Below, one piece after another: positions 1 to 8,718 of a stretch of 64,000 bases of DNA. The stretch's first letter is position 1. Every line of letters starts with the position of its first letter. Position numbers and translations under genes: made by a program. The notes beneath the pieces are model-generated. The model was not told where the DNA came from. It did not search any database and saw only the letters and a program-made list of their open reading frames with translations. This stretch comes from Streptomyces calvus (GTDB taxonomy: Bacteria > Actinomycetota > Actinomycetes > Streptomycetales > Streptomycetaceae): contig NZ_VCNP01000003.1 in the NCBI RefSeq assembly GCF_006782915.1, positions 20,585 to 84,584 on the forward strand, given 5' to 3'.

Positions 1-156
1 TTCGACGAGCTGGTCCTCGATCTGCTGAAGTCGGACAACCAGCCGCACGCCTACGAGTTCGACGGCTACTGGCTGGACATCGGCCGCCCCGACGACTACG
101 ACCGGGCCAACGCCGAGTTCACCACCCGCAAGTCGCTTCTGCTCAAGGGAGCCTGA
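1..156 (+). CDS. C-terminal end of a sugar-nucleotide pyrophosphorylase (partial)
   Basis: Only the last 51 codons lie in the window; the gene begins upstream of base 1. The fragment carries YEFDGYWLDIGRPDDYDRAN, the C-terminal signature of the NTP_transferase family (glucose-1-phosphate thymidylyl-/mannose-1-phosphate guanylyltransferases), where W-x-D-I-G-xx-D-D-Y closes the sugar-phosphate site. The family activates sugar-1-phosphates to NDP-sugars in the cytoplasm. The stop lies 7 bases before the next start, so it is probably the upstream member of the same operon. The sugar specificity cannot be read from this tail. Confidence 0.85.
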   Translation, partial: FDELVLDLLKSDNQPHAYEFDGYWLDIGRPDDYDRANAEFTTRKSLLLKGA

Positions 157-163
157 GCACCTC

Positions 164-1060
164 ATGCGCATTCTCGTCCTGGGTTTCACCGGCTACCTGG
201 GCGCTCACGTCGCCGAGCGGCTGCGCGCCCTGCCGGGCGCGCTGGTCCTCGGCGGTGGCCGGTCACCGGCCGCCGACCTCGACGTGGACCTGGCCCGCGT
301 CCGCCCGGAGCACCTGGCGAAGGCCCTCGCCGCCGCCGCGCCCGACGCCGTGGTCAACTGCGCGGGCGCGACCGGCGGTGACCCCGTCGCCATGGCCGAG
401 GTCAACACCCGCGGCCCCGCGGTGCTGTGCGCCGCTCTGCGTGAGGCGGCCCCCGCGGCCCGGCTGGTGCACCTGGGCTCGGCCGCCGAGTACGGCCCGG
501 GAGCGCCCGGCACCCGGGTCACGGAGTCGGCGGCCACCCGCCCCGTCGGCTCCTACGGCGCGACCAAGCTCGCGGGCACGGTCGCCGTGACCACCTCGGG
601 ACTGGACGCGGTGGTGCTGCGTGTGGGCAATCCGGTGGGCACGGGAGCGCCGCCCACCTCGCTGCCCGGCCGGATCGCCGCCCTGCTGCGCGAGGCCGGG
701 CCCGGCCCGGAGGCGGTGCTGCGGCTGGGGGACCTGTCCGCCCACCGCGACTTCGTCGACGTACGGGACGTGGCACGGGCCGCGGTCCTCGCGGCCACGG
801 CCCCGCACCCATTGCCGCCGGTCCTCAACATCAGCGGGGGCCGGGCCGTCCCGGTGCGCGACCTGGTGCGGGGCCTGACGGCCCTGGCCGGCTTCCGGGG
901 CCGGATCGAGGAGTCCACGGCGAGCAGCCCGGCCCGCTCGGCGCGGGTGTCGTGGCAGTGTTCCGACATCACGGCCGCCGTGGAGGGCCTGGGCTGGCGC
1001 CCGGCCCACACCCTCGACGACGCACTGACCGCACTGTGGGAAGGTCGCCGTACGTCATGA
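164..1060 (+). CDS. NAD-dependent epimerase/dehydratase (extended SDR)
   Basis: 298 aa. The N-terminus has the Rossmann nucleotide motif GFTGYLGAHVAERL (residues 7-20). The catalytic triad of extended SDRs is visible as HLGSAAEYG and YGATK (Tyr and Lys four apart). Proteins of this family epimerise, dehydrate or reduce NDP-sugars. It follows the nucleotidyltransferase by 7 bases and overlaps the next gene by an ATGA, so the genes are one transcription unit. The likely role is supplying a modified NDP-sugar for a surface polysaccharide. Exact chemistry is not assignable. Confidence 0.85.
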   Translation: MRILVLGFTGYLGAHVAERLRALPGALVLGGGRSPAADLDVDLARVRPEHLAKALAAAAPDAVVNCAGATGGDPVAMAEVNTRGPAVLCAALREAAPAARLVHLGSAAEYGPGAPGTRVTESAATRPVGSYGATKLAGTVAVTTSGLDAVVLRVGNPVGTGAPPTSLPGRIAALLREAGPGPEAVLRLGDLSAHRDFVDVRDVARAAVLAATAPHPLPPVLNISGGRAVPVRDLVRGLTALAGFRGRIEESTASSPARSARVSWQCSDITAAVEGLGWRPAHTLDDALTALWEGRRTS

Positions 1061-1719
1061 ACCTGCTGATCCCGCTGTACGTCCACCCGGCCGAGGATCC
1101 GGGAGCCTGGCACCGGCTCATCACTGCCGCGTCCCGCACCTACGGAGTCGTCCTCAACCCCGCGAGCGGCCCGGGCGAAGCCCCCGACCCGGCCTTCACC
1201 GCCGCGGCCGGCGCCCTGCGGGACGCGGGCGCACGCCTGCTGGGCTACGTCGACACGGACTACGGGGTGCGCGCCGCGGAGGACGTCATCGAGGACCTGC
1301 GCCGCCACCGGGAGTGGTACGCGGCGGACGGCTGCTTCCTGGACCGCGTGACCGCGAACGCGGACGGGCTCGCGACCTGCCGCCGCCTCGTGCGGACGCT
1401 GCGTAGGCTGGGTGCGGGGACGGTCGTCCTCAATCCCGGAGTCCACCCGGAGCCGGGCTACGCCCGACTCGCCGATCTGACCGTCACGTTCGAGGGCCAC
1501 TGGTCGACGTACGTCTCCGCGTTCGCCCGTCCGGCCTGGGCCGCTCGCCGGCCACCCGGACGACTCTGCCACCTGGTCTACGGCGTGCCCGACGCCCTCG
1601 TCCCCCTCGCCGTGCGCACCGCTCACGAACGCGGAGCTGCGGTCTGCGGCCCGGTGACGGGCGAGCCGCCCAATCCCTGGGCCGAGTTGACACCGGCTCT
1701 CAGCGGGGCGGAGCGGTGA
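1057..1719 (+). CDS. Spherulin-4-like glycoside hydrolase (GH135-type family)
   Basis: 220 aa. The ATG at 1057 overlaps the upstream stop (ATGA) and matches the family start NLLIPLYVHP. The sequence runs like spherulin-4 proteins: LIPLYVHPAEDPGAW, VVLNPASGPG, GYVDTDYG, then WYAADGCFLDRV and LTVTFEGHW. In fungal Sph3 an Asp-Glu pair and a later Glu are catalytic. Here the Asp (FLDR) and later Glu (TFEG) remain, but the Glu of the pair is Arg. There is no signal peptide, so it appears cytoplasmic unless the start is wrong. Its position between an epimerase and a GH114 gene suggests handling of a galactosamine-rich polymer. Confidence 0.8.
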   Translation: MNLLIPLYVHPAEDPGAWHRLITAASRTYGVVLNPASGPGEAPDPAFTAAAGALRDAGARLLGYVDTDYGVRAAEDVIEDLRRHREWYAADGCFLDRVTANADGLATCRRLVRTLRRLGAGTVVLNPGVHPEPGYARLADLTVTFEGHWSTYVSAFARPAWAARRPPGRLCHLVYGVPDALVPLAVRTAHERGAAVCGPVTGEPPNPWAELTPALSGAER

Positions 1720-2552
1720 CACGGGCATGGTCCTGCGCCGCGCTGCTGACCGCGCTGGCGGCCACGGCACTGACGGGCTGCTCCGACAATGAGGAGCGGC
1801 CTTCCGGCGGGCACGGCACGACACCGGCGGCACCGCACGCGACGACGACCGGAGCACGCTGGAAGCCCCGCCCGGGCCTCACCTGGCAGTGGCAACTCGA
1901 TGGCAGGGTGGATCCGTCGGCCGACGTGCCCGTCTACGACATCGACGGCTTCGAGAACTCCGCCGCGGACGTGGCCCGGTTGCACCGTGCGGGCCGGAAG
2001 GTCATCTGCTACATAAACGTCGGCGCGTGGGAGGAGTTCCGGCCGGACCGGGAGGCGTTCCCGCGCTCCGTGCTCGGCCGGCCCAACGGCTGGAAGGGCG
2101 AACGGTGGCTGGACATCCGTCGGCTGGACGTCCTGCGACCGATCATGGAACGCCGCTTCGACATGTGCCGTGACAAGGGCTTCGACGCGGTGGAACCCGA
2201 TCTCGTGGAGGGCTACGGCAACGACACCGGTTTCCCGCTGACCGCACGTGACCAGCTCAGGTACAACCGCATGATCGCCGCCATCGCCCACGAGCGAGGG
2301 CTGTCGGTGGGACTCAAGAACGACCTTCCTCAGATCCCCCAGCTCGTGGACCACTTCGACTTCGCGGTCAACGAGGAGTGCGCCCAGTACGACGAGTGCG
2401 GTGAACTCTCCCCGTTCGTCGAGGCCGGCAAGGCGGTGTTCCACGTGGAGTACACGGAGCCGCGGAGCAGCTTCTGCGCCGAGTCCCGGCGGCTGGGACT
2501 GTCGTCCATGGTGAAGGAGCCGGCCCTCGGGGTGTGGCGCAGCCCTTGCTGA
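1716..2552 (+). CDS. GH114-type endo-alpha-1,4-polygalactosaminidase lipoprotein
   Basis: 278 aa, GTG start overlapping the previous stop (GTGA). Residues 1-22 form a lipoprotein signal ending in the lipobox LTGC with Cys22 as the lipidation site, so the enzyme should sit on the outer face of the membrane. The body matches GH114: TWQWQLDGRVD, YDIDGFENS, ICYINVGAWEEFRPD, LDIRRLDVLRPIMERR, FDAVEPDLVEGY and VNEECAQYDEC, with the acidic residues at strand ends expected for a TIM barrel. The family cleaves alpha-1,4-linked galactosamine polymers. It is the last gene of the left-hand operon. Confidence 0.88.
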   Translation: MTRAWSCAALLTALAATALTGCSDNEERPSGGHGTTPAAPHATTTGARWKPRPGLTWQWQLDGRVDPSADVPVYDIDGFENSAADVARLHRAGRKVICYINVGAWEEFRPDREAFPRSVLGRPNGWKGERWLDIRRLDVLRPIMERRFDMCRDKGFDAVEPDLVEGYGNDTGFPLTARDQLRYNRMIAAIAHERGLSVGLKNDLPQIPQLVDHFDFAVNEECAQYDECGELSPFVEAGKAVFHVEYTEPRSSFCAESRRLGLSSMVKEPALGVWRSPC

Positions 2553-3532
2553 ACCGAGCCGGTGATCCGCTGGACGCGGTTCCCGGGTTCGGCGGTACCG
2601 CCGACCGCAGGAGACGAAAACGGCGTACTGACCGATCAACCCCTCTCGGGGCGATGTCGTTGCGGCCCGGCTGACCGGCACGCTCGATCGGCGGGCCGCC
2701 CCGATGTGCTGCGGCGGCCCCGCCCGGGCCGGCCGCACCGGCGCCGCCGCACGACAGCACGTCCGAGGCCGCCGACGTACGCCTTCCTTGACCACCGGTA
2801 CGCGGTCGGGTGCGACAGAGGCCAGTACAGGAACTGCGTGCCCCGCCTCGCTCCGCCGTACCGGCGCCGGTGGCGACTCGTACGGGGCATCATTCCGACC
2901 GGTCGGAGGACGGCCGATCACCGCCGCGACCGGCCGTTTTCCGGCAGTCGGGGGACCGCCGCGGCGTGCCCTCCCGATGTCGCCGTCGCACATGTTGCCG
3001 TCGCACATGTCGCCGTCTGCGCACGTGCCGGAATCCGTGTCGGGCGCATCCTCGCCCAGCGCGGCCCGCGCAGCGTCACGGCCATCGGCTCCGCGCCGGG
3101 TGTCATCGCCCGCTGATCGCGGACGGCGCGGCACAGTGAGTGGCGGGTGGACGCGCGCGGGATGAAACTGGAGGTGACCGGCGCCCGAGAAGCTTCTGAC
3201 CGCCGCGGCCACCAGCCGGAACGCGGTGCCCGGCCGCTGCGCCGCACATCCGCAACAAGCTAGACATCCGCATCGCCTGCCTCGCGCCGGACGGGGCCAC
3301 GGCGACAGGGTCGGGACGCGCGCGACGACTGCCTGAACCGCGCCGTCCGCGGGCCATCCGTGACCGGCCGCGTCAGTCGCCGCGCAGCCCCGTGGCCTGA
3401 CCGCACGAGGCAGGACACGTACGCCTTCGGGGTGACTCGAAGTGCTCGAAGCGGGAACCGGAAGACAAGCTGACGCACGAAGGGAGACCGGGTGCCCGGA
3501 CGCCCGGCTCCCTCACCCGAGGAGAGGCCACG
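2553..3532. other. Long intergenic stretch without a convincing gene
   Basis: About 980 bases separate the GH114 gene from the SRPBCC gene. Open frames exist on both strands but show Arg/Pro/Ala-rich shadow composition and no family motif. The only structure noticed is a short tandem repeat at about 2986-3015, where the unit GCCGTCGCACATGT recurs with a 15-base period. The last 30 bases carry the GAGGAG ribosome binding site of the next gene. It may be a decayed gene, but nothing identifiable remains. Confidence 0.4.
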
Positions 3533-4159
3533 ATGGCGCACGAAGACGACGCCCGGCAGGCCGTGCCGAACATGCCGGGGACGCGCACGGACGGCGTCGC
3601 GCGCCGCCGTCCGCTGCGGGAGCAGCACGTCGAGGAGACGGTGCGGGTCGCGGTGCCGGTACGGACGGCGTACAACCAGTGGACGCAGTTCAAGACCTTT
3701 CCGCGTTTCTCGGCCGTGGTGCGCGGCGTGGAGCAGCCCAGGCCCACCGTGACCGTCTGGACCATCGGCTACGGCCCGCTTCGCCACCGCTTCGCGGCCG
3801 AGATCGTCGAGCAGGACCCGGACGCCTACCTGGCCTGGCGCGGTCTGGAGCAGTACCCCTCTCACCAGGGCGAGGTCGAGTTCCGGCCGACGGAGTCCGG
3901 CGGCACCGCGATCACCGTCCGCATGCTCCTGGAGCCGCAGGGAGGTGCGCGGATCCTCGCCGCCTCGTCCAGGGCGGCCCGCCTGACCGCCCGGCTGACC
4001 GCTCGGCTGGTGCGCGGCGAACTCATGCACTTCAAGCGGTTCATCGAGGGACTGGGGCAGGAGAGCGGCGCCTGGCGCGGCACCATCCGCAACGGCCGCG
4101 TGCAGTACGAGCACCCGGAACCGCCCAGGAGCCGCGTGGCTCGGTGGCCCGTCGGCTGA
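3533..4159 (+). CDS. SRPBCC-family (polyketide cyclase/dehydrase-like) protein
   Basis: 208 aa. ATG follows GAGGAG with good spacing. Residues ~35-165 show the START/SRPBCC helix-grip pattern: HVEETVRVAVPVRTAYNQWT (first strand and helix), then FPRFSAVVRGVEQ, ending with the long helix of the ligand cavity. The stop lies 36 bases before the oxidoreductase start, so the two are probably co-transcribed. SRPBCC proteins bind hydrophobic ligands or act as cyclases. No ligand can be named, and a general-stress or envelope role is as likely as polyketide chemistry. Confidence 0.82.
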   Translation: MAHEDDARQAVPNMPGTRTDGVARRRPLREQHVEETVRVAVPVRTAYNQWTQFKTFPRFSAVVRGVEQPRPTVTVWTIGYGPLRHRFAAEIVEQDPDAYLAWRGLEQYPSHQGEVEFRPTESGGTAITVRMLLEPQGGARILAASSRAARLTARLTARLVRGELMHFKRFIEGLGQESGAWRGTIRNGRVQYEHPEPPRSRVARWPVG

Positions 4160-4195
4160 CCGGCGTGCCGGACACGGCAAGAGAAAGGCGAACCC

Positions 4196-6508
4196 ATGCA
4201 CAACCCGCCCGGCGAGGAGCCGGAGACCACCCTCTCCGTGACACCGCCGAAGAAGTGGGCGGCCGGCCTCCCGGCGGTCGTGCACGCGCTGGAGTACTCC
4301 CTGGAGCAGACCTCCCCGCGCAAGACCGGGGTGGACCTGCTGGCCATGAACCAGGTCGGCGGAATCGACTGCCCCGGCTGCGCGTGGGCGGATCCGGCTC
4401 CGGGCCGGCGCCACCGCAACGAGTACTGCGAGAACGGCGCCAAGCACATCAACGACGAAGCCACCACGCGCCGGATCACCGCCGACTTCTTCCGTGAGCA
4501 CAGCGTCGCCGACCTCGCCGCCCGCTCGGACATGTGGCTCAACCAGCAGGGCCGGCTCACCGAACCGATGATCAAGCGGCCCGGCTCCGAGCACTACGAG
4601 CCCATCGGCTGGAACGACGCCCTGGGCGTCCTCGCGCAGGAACTCACAGCGCTGGCCTCACCCGACGAGGCCGTCTTCTACACCTCCGGCCGCGCCAGCA
4701 ACGAGGCCGCCTTCGTCCTGCAGCTCTTCGCCCGCGCCTTCGGCACCAACAACCTTCCCGACTGCAGCAACATGTGTCACGAGTCGAGCGGCTTCGCCCT
4801 GAGCGAGACCCTGGGCACCGGCAAGGGCACCGTCAGCCTCGACGACCTCCACCACGCCGACCTGATCTTCCTGGTCGGACAGAACCCCGGCAGCAACCAT
4901 CCGCGCCAGCTCTCCGCCTTGGAGGAGGCCAAACGCAACGGCGGCCGGATCGTTGCGGTCAACCCACTGCCGGAGGCCGGGCTGCGGCGTTTCAAGAACC
5001 CGCAGAAACCACGCGGGATCGCCGGGCGCGGCACTCAGATCGCCGACCGCTTCCTGCACATCAAACCCGGCGGTGACCTCGCCCTCTTCCAGGGCCTCAA
5101 CCGTCTGCTCCTGGAGGCGGAGGACGCCCGGCCCGGCACCGTCCTGGACCACGACTTCATCAACGCCCACACCTCCGGCTTCGAGGATTTCGCCCGGCAC
5201 GCCAGGACCGTCGAGTGGGACGACGTGCGCGCAGCGACCGGACTCACTCTCGAAGAGATCGAGAAGGTCCGCGACGAGGTCCTCGAGAGCGAACGCGTCA
5301 TCGTCTGCTGGGCCATGGGCATCACTCAGCACAAGCACGGCGTGCCCACCGTCCGGGAGATCGTCAACTTCCTCATGCTGCGCGGCAATCTGGGACGCGC
5401 CGGGACCGGTGCCTGTCCGGTGCGCGGCCACAGCAATGTCCAGGGCGACCGCACCATGGGCATCTGGGAGCAGATGCCGGACAGCTTTCTCGACGCCCTG
5501 CAGCAGGAGTTCGGCTTCGACCCGCCGCGCCGGCACGGCCTGGACTCGGTGAACTCGATCAAGGCGATGCGTGAGGGCCGCGTCAAGGTCTTCCTCGCCC
5601 TGGCCGGCAACTTCGTCCGCGCCGCTCCCGACAGCGAGGTCACCGAGCAGGCGATGCGCTCCTGCCGGCTCACCGCCCACATCTCGACCAAACTCAACCG
5701 CTCGCACACCGTCTGCGGTGAGACCGCGCTGATCCTGCCCACCCTCGGCCGCACGGAGCGCGACAGGCAGGCCGACGGCGAACAGTTCGTCACCGTCGAG
5801 AACTCCATGAGCGAGGTGCACACCTCCCAGGGCCGCCTGGAGCCCGCGTCCCCGCTGCTGCTCAGCGAAGTAGCCATCCTGTGCCGCCTCGCCCGCCGCA
5901 CCCTGGACGGCAAGGCGGACATCGCGTGGGACACGTTCGAGGGCGACTACGGCACCATCCGCGACCACATCTCGCGCGTCGTGCCCGGCTTCCACGACTT
6001 CAATGCGCGCGTGGCCCGCCCCGGAGGCATCCGGCTGCCCAATCCCGTCAACGAAGGCGTCTTCAACACCAAGGCCGGCAAAGCCCTGTTCACCTGCAAC
6101 GAGCGGGTCGTTCCGCGGGCGCCCGAGGGTCACCTGCTGCTGCAGACTCTGCGCTCGCACGACCAGTGGAACACCGTCCCCTACACCAACAACGACCGCT
6201 ATCGAGGCATCCACGGCAGCCGTCACGTCGTACTCGTCAACCCGGCCGACCTCACCGAACTCGGTCTGGCCCGGGGCGACCGCGTCGACCTCGTGAGCGT
6301 TTGGGCGGACGGCACCGAGCGGCGGGCCGCGAACTTCGAGGTCGTGCCCTACCCGGCTGCCAAAGGCTCGGCCGCCGCCTACTACCCCGAGACGAACGTC
6401 CTCGTACCGCTGGACAGCGTCGCCGACATCAGCAACCAACCCACGTCCAAGGGCATCGTCGTCCGCCTCGAACCCTCCCCCGACCGGGCGCGCCCCACGC
6501 CCTCCTGA
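4196..6508 (+). CDS. FdhF/YdeP-family molybdopterin oxidoreductase
   Basis: 770 aa, within the normal length for YdeP-type proteins. The N-terminal cluster segment is IDCPGCAWADP followed by a Cys in NEYCENG, then the Mo-bis-MGD domain with YTSGRASNEAAFVLQLFARAFGTNN, the active-site loop DCSNMCHESSGFALSETLG, and GACPVRGHSNVQGDRTMGI further on. The C-terminal molydopterin-dinucleotide-binding domain starts near residue 640 (PYTNNDRYRGIHGSRHVVLV). Relatives are linked to formate oxidation or acid resistance, but no substrate is settled. It probably forms an operon with the SRPBCC gene. A perfect terminator hairpin follows at 6526-6553. Confidence 0.92.
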   Translation: MHNPPGEEPETTLSVTPPKKWAAGLPAVVHALEYSLEQTSPRKTGVDLLAMNQVGGIDCPGCAWADPAPGRRHRNEYCENGAKHINDEATTRRITADFFREHSVADLAARSDMWLNQQGRLTEPMIKRPGSEHYEPIGWNDALGVLAQELTALASPDEAVFYTSGRASNEAAFVLQLFARAFGTNNLPDCSNMCHESSGFALSETLGTGKGTVSLDDLHHADLIFLVGQNPGSNHPRQLSALEEAKRNGGRIVAVNPLPEAGLRRFKNPQKPRGIAGRGTQIADRFLHIKPGGDLALFQGLNRLLLEAEDARPGTVLDHDFINAHTSGFEDFARHARTVEWDDVRAATGLTLEEIEKVRDEVLESERVIVCWAMGITQHKHGVPTVREIVNFLMLRGNLGRAGTGACPVRGHSNVQGDRTMGIWEQMPDSFLDALQQEFGFDPPRRHGLDSVNSIKAMREGRVKVFLALAGNFVRAAPDSEVTEQAMRSCRLTAHISTKLNRSHTVCGETALILPTLGRTERDRQADGEQFVTVENSMSEVHTSQGRLEPASPLLLSEVAILCRLARRTLDGKADIAWDTFEGDYGTIRDHISRVVPGFHDFNARVARPGGIRLPNPVNEGVFNTKAGKALFTCNERVVPRAPEGHLLLQTLRSHDQWNTVPYTNNDRYRGIHGSRHVVLVNPADLTELGLARGDRVDLVSVWADGTERRAANFEVVPYPAAKGSAAAYYPETNVLVPLDSVADISNQPTSKGIVVRLEPSPDRARPTPS

Positions 6509-6525
6509 CGAGCGGCACCATTCGG

Positions 6526-6553
6526 GCGGGGCCCGCGGCAACGCGGGCCCCGC
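6526..6553 (+). terminator. Perfect 12-bp stem terminator after the oxidoreductase gene
   Basis: GCGGGGCCCGCG, loop GCAA, then CGCGGGCCCCGC, starting 17 bases after the stop codon. There is no U-tract, as is usual in high-GC actinobacteria. Confidence 0.75.
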
Positions 6554-6847
6554 TCCGCAGGTACGGGCAGCGCAGGCACGGGCGGTGCGGCGCAGCAGAC
6601 CCGGGAGCCAACCGCGTAGCCACGGCGGCGAGCACCACCCGAACGGCAGACCGCAGCGGCGAATCCCTCTCCGTCCGGCTGCCGGCCTTCCTTACGGGTG
6701 ATTCCGGTGCTTCCGAACTGCGGTGGTCCGGCGGCGGGCCCAGTCTCGCGCGGAGGCGAGCGTCAGGAGATGCGGCCGGAGCAGCCTGCCACGATGGTGG
6801 AAGCCTCGACGTATCACTGTCATTGAAGAGGCGAGGGAAGCGTTCAC

Positions 6848-7111
6848 GTGGACAAGTCGCAGCTCACCGAGATGACCGCTCGCCGTGCCGTCGACGGACC
6901 GGAGGGCCGGCAGCTCACCGCGGACGACATCGGCCGGATCCTCGACGTGCTCTTCGGCACCGTCGAGCAGGCGGGCACCATCGCCGAGGCGCTCAAGGCC
7001 CGGGAGTCCGTCACCCTCGGCAGTTTTGGAAGCTTCGAGGCCGCTGACGGCGTGGCCACGTTCCGGCCGGGCGTGGCCCTCACCGAGTACCTGCAGGAGC
7101 AGACCCGGTGA
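6848..7111 (+). CDS. HU-like small DNA-binding protein (divergent)
   Basis: 87 aa, GTG start preceded by a GAGGCGAGGG purine tract. The pattern is that of an HU/IHF monomer: an N-terminal helical part (DKSQLTEMTAR, ADDIGRILDVLFGTVEQA), the strand-turn signature VTLGSFGSFEA, and the C-terminal FRPGVALTEYLQ. The DNA-minor-groove arm normally between the last two parts is almost absent: about 6 residues instead of roughly 25-30. It stands alone between unrelated genes. The HU fold is well supported, but DNA bending without an arm is doubtful. Confidence 0.7.
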   Translation: MDKSQLTEMTARRAVDGPEGRQLTADDIGRILDVLFGTVEQAGTIAEALKARESVTLGSFGSFEAADGVATFRPGVALTEYLQEQTR

Positions 7112-7486
7112 CCACCTGTGTGGATACGGTCACCGTCGCGCAGCGTCCACTCTCGACGAAAGCCGTCCGAGGAAGGGCCTTGGGTCGCTGCTGCAGGCAG
7201 TGACGTTCCTGTCGTGTCTCGCGGCGGCGCCTTGGGCCATCGAGCCGGTCGGGGCAGCGCTCGATGGTGCGGCAGCGGGTCTGTCGGCCGAAACGTGGCC
7301 TGCGGCCTCAGGGTCCACGGCTCAGCCGGTGGTGAGCTGCCGCCGCGCATCGAGCCGGATGTTCGGCGGGCGGTCACGCCGGCCGGTCCCCGCCCGGTTG
7401 GCGGGGACTGCGCCGAGGCGTCCCACCGGCGGCGCCGTACAGGGGGTGCACCGGAAGGCGCGTGCGGCGGATGGGCCGGGCGGACG

Positions 7487-8683
7487 TCAGCGTGCCGGCG
7501 TCAGCTCCCCGGTGAGCGGGACCTGTGGATGTGCGCGATTGCTGACGACAGCGAGCCGGGGGCCCTCCGCACCTTGGTGCCACTGCCCGCCGACCAGGGG
7601 CAGCAGGGCGATGTTGGGCGTCGGTCCCCGGCTCCAGTCGAGGTGTCCGGCGATGGTGTCGAGACGGGTTTCCGCGAGGGCCTCTGCGACGGAGGTCCGG
7701 TCGGTGGGGTCGCCCGCAGTGGCGAGAGCGTGGTGCGCCGTCTCCAAGAGGGCGTGGGCCAGGCCGAGGGGCTGGAGCCATGCCGCGCCGGTGTCCTGCT
7801 GGTAGGCGTGGGCGAGTTCGGTGCACGTGGTGCCGTCCAGGCTGGAGCGGTACGGGTGGCCGGGGCTCCAGTAGACCAGGGTGGCGATGCCCGCGTCGGC
7901 GAGTTCACCGTGGATGTCGGGGGCAGGGGTGGTGTGGGTGTGCGGGTAGGTCAGCCAGCGCGAGCAGGTGATCAGCCGCGGGCGCAGCCCGGCCTCACGG
8001 GCCTGGCGGTGGAAGAGGGCGAGATCGGTGGCGGTGGCGGCGCTGGTGACGAGGTCGGTGCCGTGCTCCCGCAGGCGGCCGACCTGCGCGTGGAAGCTGT
8101 CGGAGGGTTCCCGGTAGGCGCCCAGGTCGACCAGGGCGTGCCCGCGCAGGAGCGTCACCGGGGCAAAGCCGTACCGGTCGTGACGGAGCAGGGCGCCCTG
8201 CAGGTCGTCGTTCCAGAGGCACCCGACGGCACCCCGCCCCTCGACGCGCTCCCACAGGTCGGCGAAGACGGCCGCGATGTCGTCCAGTCCCCACGCGAAG
8301 TGGTACGTCCACCGGAATCGGCCCCCGAGCCCGGCACCGCGTGTGTGGACGTAGGCCTGCCAGGGGAACGTCGTCGACACACAGGGCACCCCGGCCTCCT
8401 CGCAGGCGTCCGTGACGGCGGGCAGGACGCGGGTGCCGGCCATGGTGAGCACAACGTGCGCGCCGTCGACGTCGGCCAGATCGCGCACGGCCTGCCGGGC
8501 CACGGCAGGATCCGAACGGCTGTCGCGCACGGCAACGGTCACGTCGTGGCGGCGGCCGCCGTTGCGGACGTGCGCGAGCCGGGGTGCGAGTCTGCGCAGC
8601 ACGTAGGACAGCGGAGCCCCGAGAGGGGCCAGTCGCCCCGTCAAGGGCGCTACTACACCCACACACAGGGAAGTCGACGACAT
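7487..8683 (-). CDS. Orphan periplasmic-binding-fold protein (LivJ/ANF type) without signal peptide
   Basis: 398 aa. ATG lies downstream of AAGGAGAGG. The sequence opens directly with the first strand of a type-I binding protein (CVGVVAPLTGRLAPLG) and continues with VTVAVRDSRSDPAVARQAVRDL, TMAGTRVLPAVTDACEEAGVPCVSTTFP, LVTSAATATDLALFHRQAREAG and a C-terminal lobe. This is the Peripla_BP_6 layout used for branched-chain amino acids and amides. No hydrophobic leader or lipobox precedes it, and no permease or ATPase gene is nearby. It therefore looks like a cytoplasmic ligand sensor or a detached sensor domain rather than a transporter subunit. Confidence 0.75.
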   Translation of the reverse strand: MSSTSLCVGVVAPLTGRLAPLGAPLSYVLRRLAPRLAHVRNGGRRHDVTVAVRDSRSDPAVARQAVRDLADVDGAHVVLTMAGTRVLPAVTDACEEAGVPCVSTTFPWQAYVHTRGAGLGGRFRWTYHFAWGLDDIAAVFADLWERVEGRGAVGCLWNDDLQGALLRHDRYGFAPVTLLRGHALVDLGAYREPSDSFHAQVGRLREHGTDLVTSAATATDLALFHRQAREAGLRPRLITCSRWLTYPHTHTTPAPDIHGELADAGIATLVYWSPGHPYRSSLDGTTCTELAHAYQQDTGAAWLQPLGLAHALLETAHHALATAGDPTDRTSVAEALAETRLDTIAGHLDWSRGPTPNIALLPLVGGQWHQGAEGPRLAVVSNRAHPQVPLTGELTPAR

Positions 8684-8718
8684 CGTGGCCCCTCTCCTTG
8701 CTCAAACGGTGTGGCTAC

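Noticed and set aside
4658..6541. Minus-strand open frame of 627 codons opposite the molybdopterin oxidoreductase
   Set aside because: Antisense shadow; the plus strand shows full cofactor motifs.
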